A DNA stretch of 64,000 nucleotides from Scilla litardierei (Eukaryota; Streptophyta; Magnoliopsida; Asparagales; Asparagaceae). Positions within the stretch are counted from its first letter, which is position 1. The number at the start of each line of letters is the position of its first letter. The DNA is taken from positions 172,498,807 through 172,562,806 of the forward strand of contig CM061141.1 in the NCBI GenBank assembly GCA_030789695.1. The letters run 5' to 3'. This document shows positions 60,301 to 64,000 of this stretch, piece by piece. The position numbers and the translations under genes were made by a program. The notes under the pieces are model-generated. The model was given only the letters and a program-made list of their open reading frames with translations. It was not told the DNA's origin and searched no databases.

Positions 60301-60573
60301 GATTGTATTATCAGTTGTTTGAACTAATCTTCATTTTGTTGTTGCCAGTTGTTTGTTAGATTTCTTTTGTGTTTGGTTAATAGTATATTGTTCTAGAAAT
60401 TCTGAGGACGGAATTTTTTGTAAGGTGGGTAAAATGTAAAGGACCCATTTCTTTATTTACTCCCCCTTCTTTTCTCGGCCTACTCACGAAGCCCAACGTG
60501 GGGCTCCTTAATTTCCCCTCCCCCTCTCTCAATTTTCACGCATCAAGCCTGTTGGGGCTTTCGATACGATCGA

Positions 60574-60577
<4 letters not shown>

Positions 60578-60615
<38 letters not shown>
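60578..60615 (+). repeat. (CT)n microsatellite
   Basis: Continuous CT dinucleotide run in the LTR leader of the relic; typical of plant 5' leaders. Confidence 0.9.
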
Positions 60616-60618
<3 letters not shown>

Positions 60619-60682
60619 TCAACAACAAATCCCACTAGGGCTTTCAACGGTACCCCTCTCGTCCTCTCCTCTTGTACGAAGT

Positions 60683-62602
60683 TGACCGGCGCCCCGTTTA
60701 TGATTAGGGCATTGTGTCATTTTACCGAAGTGCCCGGTTAGTGTATGGTGCGGGTATATCGAACACAGGGAGGTGGATGGCTTGAAGGCTACTAGCCTCG
60801 CCTAGGTTGTGTGAGAGCTACACGGATGATATGCATGGGTAGTGTAGAAATAAAGGAAAGAAATGTAAAAGACAAGAAATGAATCCCCGTTAACACGGGC
60901 TAGAGCACTCATGACACTTGGTATTCGACTCGACCCAGGGTGATACATTGCCCCAAAAGGTGGTACCTAGTACTCCGTAGGCCCTATATTTCGGTCGGTG
61001 CCCAGGATGATACGCTAGGTCTACCCGGTTTCGAACGATGGACATTCCCAAGTCCAACACCCTCCGCAACTGAGAGCATTAAGGCCATAATGATAGCTCC
61101 CAACATTTCATCCAGGCCATTCCCACGTGCAAGGACTGAATGTCAACGCTAAGGCGTGAGCTATGGCTAGAGAATCAAACTCCCGTTTTATTTCCTCTTG
61201 GCCCGACGGTCAAAGGCAGTCTTTTTCCCGCCGATGACAATGAAACGCCCTAGCGTAACCCTAATGGCCAAATAGGTCGAATGTGATTCCTAATAATACA
61301 TCAAAGAGGATCTTGATGGGACCAGCATCCGGAGCCCAACCCACAACTTCATCTAGTGTGTTGCCATACGGGTTGGTCTCAGATTGCTAGACATCCCCAT
61401 TGACACATTACATCAAACACTTACCATGCAATCAAGTCAAATGAAATATCCCAAACATCAATCCTACTCTAACCCATATTAAGGTTCATCAAGAACTACT
61501 CAATGACGAAGAGCATGATAGTAAGTAATAATAAATGCAAACAAACATTCATCATCAAGCACAATGAAAATAACACAAAGCAATGGAAATAAGAAAAAAA
61601 TACTTATCTTGCATTAGAATCCATCAATCCATTTACAAGATTTATTGAAAGAGAAACCCTAATCTAAACTAATCTAAGGCTCCCATGAAAGGGGCTAAAA
61701 GCTCCTGGAAAATAGAGGGAAACCCTTACAAGTTGTCCAACATCTCATATTTATAGGCCCCCACAAAAACCTAACAGTTCGGGTACAAATACCCACTAAA
61801 ACTGCTGAAAAAGTGCCACCCGATCGGGTGGAAGTTCACTTGATCGGGTGGAAACAAATAGAGACACTGAACTGCTGAAAATGGGCTCACCTGGTCAGGT
61901 GGATAGCCCACCCGGTCGGGTGGGAATCAGATTCCAGACAGCCCAGAATTTCAGCACACAGCTGCGCTCAGAAAATTCCAGAAAAATGTAGAAAAATCGG
62001 ATTTGGGCAGACGACCTATCGTTGGAAAGCTGCCGACGATGCCGATGTAGAAAAATAAGAGATCACCCAAACTCCCACTGGAATGATAGCAGATCTTCAA
62101 TGAATGCAGCAGCAGTGCACGAAAGGGGAAGAAAAGGCCACCCGATCAGTTGAAGTGTCAACCGGTCGGGTGAGTTCTTCCCCAAAATGACCCGAGGAGA
62201 TGCCCCGATCGGGTAAGAAGCTCCTCCATGAATTCCACTCTGTCTCCTCACCACTCGATCATTCACCCGATCGGCTGGCGCGGTGTGTTGCCCGGGTGGA
62301 GCGCAGGACTGTTACCATGATACGACCCGGTCGGGTGGCTCATCCACACGACCGGGTGAAGCTCCAAAACTTTAACTCCTTATCTTTGGCCATCAGATCT
62401 TTGTCGTATAAGCGCACTTTGGTTCCGACATGCAAGGTTGACTCCAGAAGACACCGAAATGCCGACATTTACCTGAAATACAACAATACACCCAATAGTC
62501 AATATGAACCAAAATGTGATATATACAACATGGAATGAGATGAAACGTATATGAAAAAACGAAGAAGAGCGTGTGCAAAAGGTGAAATATGAACACGAGT
62601 CA
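60683..62602 (-). repeat. 3' LTR of a Tat/Athila-like gypsy element (1920 bp)
   Basis: On the minus strand starts TGACTCGTGTTC right after a purine tract (AAGCTTGGGGGCT) and ends near CCGGTCA at 60683. TATA box TATAAATATG on the minus strand at 61746-61755. U3 carries a palindrome array (61817-62358). The far end has the CCCTGTGTTCGATATACC text common near the U5 end of such LTRs (recalled family trait). Left flank GAAGT is a possible target duplication; the right partner is not visible. No coding region. Confidence 0.65.
61817..62358 (-). promoter_or_regulatory. U3 palindrome array of the Tat-like LTR (CACCCGATCGGGTG type)
   Basis: Fourteen-bp palindromes CACCCGATCGGGTG / CACCCGGTCGGGTG and variants come mostly in pairs: 61817 and 61837 (20 bp), 61888 and 61909 (21 bp), 62139 and 62159 (20 bp), 62324 and 62345 (21 bp), plus singles at 62202 and 62264. 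They lie upstream of the minus-strand TATA box at 61746-61755. Inferred promoter element. Confidence 0.75.
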
Positions 62603-63653
62603 AGCCCCCAAGCTAAACTCTTCCTCGTCCCGAGGAAGACGAGTTGGAATGAAGGTCGGGTGCGAGAACAAGAAAGGAAAGCGAAGAATCCTTAATCACC
62701 CTCTCCAAACCACAAATGTAATCACCAACACAATTAAGCACAAGGAAAAAGCATATCACAATCTAAATCAAGAATTCAATCTCATAAATATAGCATCATC
62801 GGTTCATGTCAATGGAGCACAAAAGAGATAGAAGCGTGACATTGGCAAAGGCATAGCTATCATAGCATGTTATAGTAGATAATATGTCTAAATATAAGGA
62901 CGCTCAGAATTCATATCAAATCTTCCAAACGATGAATACGAGATACCCATACATGCATGAAGAAGTAAGAAAGAATAGATATGAATCATAGGAATAACTA
63001 TCAATCTCTAGGATGTAAGGAATCACCACACACACACACTTGTCGTTTTTGATTTTTGAAACACTTTCTTGCATTGCTTGTATTTTCAAAAGGAGACGGA
63101 GAAGATGTGGAAAGATCACTTTGTACAACTCTCGCCTTTCCTATATACATTGGTGCTCTCAAATATAGGAGATGTAGAGAGCGAAGGAAAAGGGGAGAAT
63201 GTGGCATATATACATATTTTTGGTTTTTGGTTTATTTTTGTTGTTTTTGATTTGATTTTAATATTTTTGTCTTGCAAACTTGCGGAATCACAATGGAATG
63301 CAAGGGTGGCCTATGCATCCCAAGCTAGATGGCTTTAGGGCGTCGGGTTACGAAGAACCTCGAAGGACCATTATTAAAAAATATGTACAAAAGTGTTTAT
63401 TTGGGTAGTTTTTGGGTGTATAATGGTTTTTGGGTAATGTTTTTTTGTGGAAAATGAAAAGTGTGCGCTCTCCCAAATGGGAGAACGATGCACGACGAGG
63501 GCGAATGTACAAAGTAAAACAAAAGAGAATTTTTGAGATATCCAAGCATGGCAAGAATATCCTCCATGAATTAAAGCATGGAACAAAGGTGTGGATATCC
63601 TAATCCCGTTGAAAGGTAGCTAACACATGCGATAAGAGTACACATATAGTATT
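62603..63653 (-). other. 3' internal region of the Tat-like element
   Basis: Next to the LTR is the purine tract (AGCCCCCAAGCTT on the + strand, 62603-62614) and a perfect hairpin CTTCCTCG-TCC-CGAGGAAG (62620-62638). The remaining 1 kb is AT-rich with a short (CA)n at about 63027-63040 and a palindrome CTCCC-AAAT-GGGAG near 63470. No protein domain recognised; probably the untranslated region downstream of pol. Cut at 63653 by a gypsy LTR. Confidence 0.5.
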
Positions 63654-64000
63654 TGTCACGACCCGCTTCCCTAAAACGGAGGCGAGACGTGAAAAGGTCC
63701 GCACGAGAGTGGAGCTGTGAAGCCCCAAACCCGATAAGCGTCCATGAATACATAAACAAGTCCCTGTAACCATGACAGAATAACAATAATAACACAAGGA
63801 GAGACTGAAATAAAATTCCACATCTCACAAATTGTCCAACATCAAGAATAAGTCCAACATCCAGAAAAGCCACCAGGCTAAAAGAAAAGAGTCTAAAGGC
63901 CCAGAACAAGGCCAACAAAAGAATACGACATAACAAAGTATAGGTGCTACGCACCGAACACAAAACAACTGTCTAATAAAAGTAAAACACAACGAAGACA
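63654..64000 (-). repeat. LTR of the copy 1/copy 2 gypsy family (cut by window edge)
   Basis: TGTCACGACCCGCTTCCCTAAAACGG..., matching the left end of the copy 2 LTRs almost base for base. Same orientation as copy 2. Only the U5-side 347 bp are in the window, so whether this is a solo LTR or a third full element cannot be told. Confidence 0.92.

Larger units (their letters stand above)
58893..60682 (+). mobile_element. Gag-only Ty3/gypsy relic
   Basis: End of a truncated 5' LTR (58893-59026, ending CGGTCGTTACA), primer-site-like TGGTGGCCCATACAGGTC (59030-59047), gag (59243-60300), then directly the conserved pre-LTR block GAGGACGGAATTTTTT and the start of a 3' LTR at 60435 (TGTAAAGGACCC). No protease, RT or integrase. 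The 3' LTR piece (60435-60682) holds a (CT)n run and is cut by the Tat-like LTR. Confidence 0.75.

Noticed and set aside
60578..60615. (CT)n run as a GAGA-type regulatory element
   Set aside because: CT microsatellites are common in plant 5' leaders; nothing here sets it apart.
61960..62060. Possible link between the Tat-like LTR and the satellite (shared words CAGAAAAATGTAGAAAAA, AATAAGAGATC)
   Set aside because: Only short AT-rich words match and their order and spacing differ from the monomer. A dot plot would be needed to claim that the satellite derives from this LTR.
62200..62538. 112-aa ORF in the Tat-like LTR
   Set aside because: Overlaps the U3 palindrome array and the LTR start; no domain.

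Overview
The window is a block of plant nuclear heterochromatin. It consists almost entirely of LTR retrotransposons nested in one another and in a long AT-rich satellite. The pointers to a flowering plant are Ty3/gypsy elements with a chromodomain-like tail, Ty1/copia elements with an initiator-Met-type primer site (TGGTATCAGAGC), teloboxes (AAACCCTAA) in LTR promoters and a Tat/Athila-like LTR. I found no host protein-coding gene, rRNA, tRNA or CRISPR array. Species cannot be named from the sequence.

Layout. 1-6437: 3' half of a + strand gypsy element (copy 1), running off the left edge and ending in a 2444-bp LTR. 6438-8452 and 18135-18539: two pieces of a different LTR (LTR-X), split by a second, complete copy of the same gypsy family (copy 2, minus strand, 8453-18134, LTRs of 2427 and 2428 bp). 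18540-26849: a decayed + strand copia element (copia 1), whose reverse transcriptase/RNase H region is split by a solo LTR (22599-25938). 26850-58892: a satellite of about 147-148 bp per monomer (roughly 120 monomers), interrupted by copia 2 (37018-45180, minus) and copia 3 (45615-51690, plus), both with perfect 5-bp target duplications. 58893-60682: a gag-only gypsy relic. 60683-63653: LTR and 3' internal part of a Tat/Athila-like element (minus). 63654-64000: start of another LTR of the first gypsy family.

Most notable observations. (1) The gypsy family carries two compact GT-AG introns, one at the gag/protease boundary and one inside the integrase core. Both are present at the same sites in both copies. 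Unspliced RNA can give only Gag, and full Gag-Pol needs both splices. A third, leader intron is plausible, and the unrelated gag-only relic has its own intron in gag. (2) The U3 of this family carries eight 32-bp inverted repeats, TAGTCGGTC-N14-GACCGACTA, always with a 14-bp spacer and set 42 and 71-73 bp apart. Each half-site contains the DRE/CRT core ACCGAC. (3) Two unrelated families (copia 3 and the Tat-like LTR) also place arrays of CGGTCG/CGATCG-centred palindromes, spaced 20-21 bp, just upstream of their TATA boxes. (4) The satellite monomer is nucleosome-core sized, has a recurrent inverted block, and all visible satellite/transposon junctions fall in the same stretch of about 24 bp of the monomer. 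All coding regions are broken by stops, frameshifts or deletions; several stops are CGA-to-TGA changes typical of methylated CpG decay.
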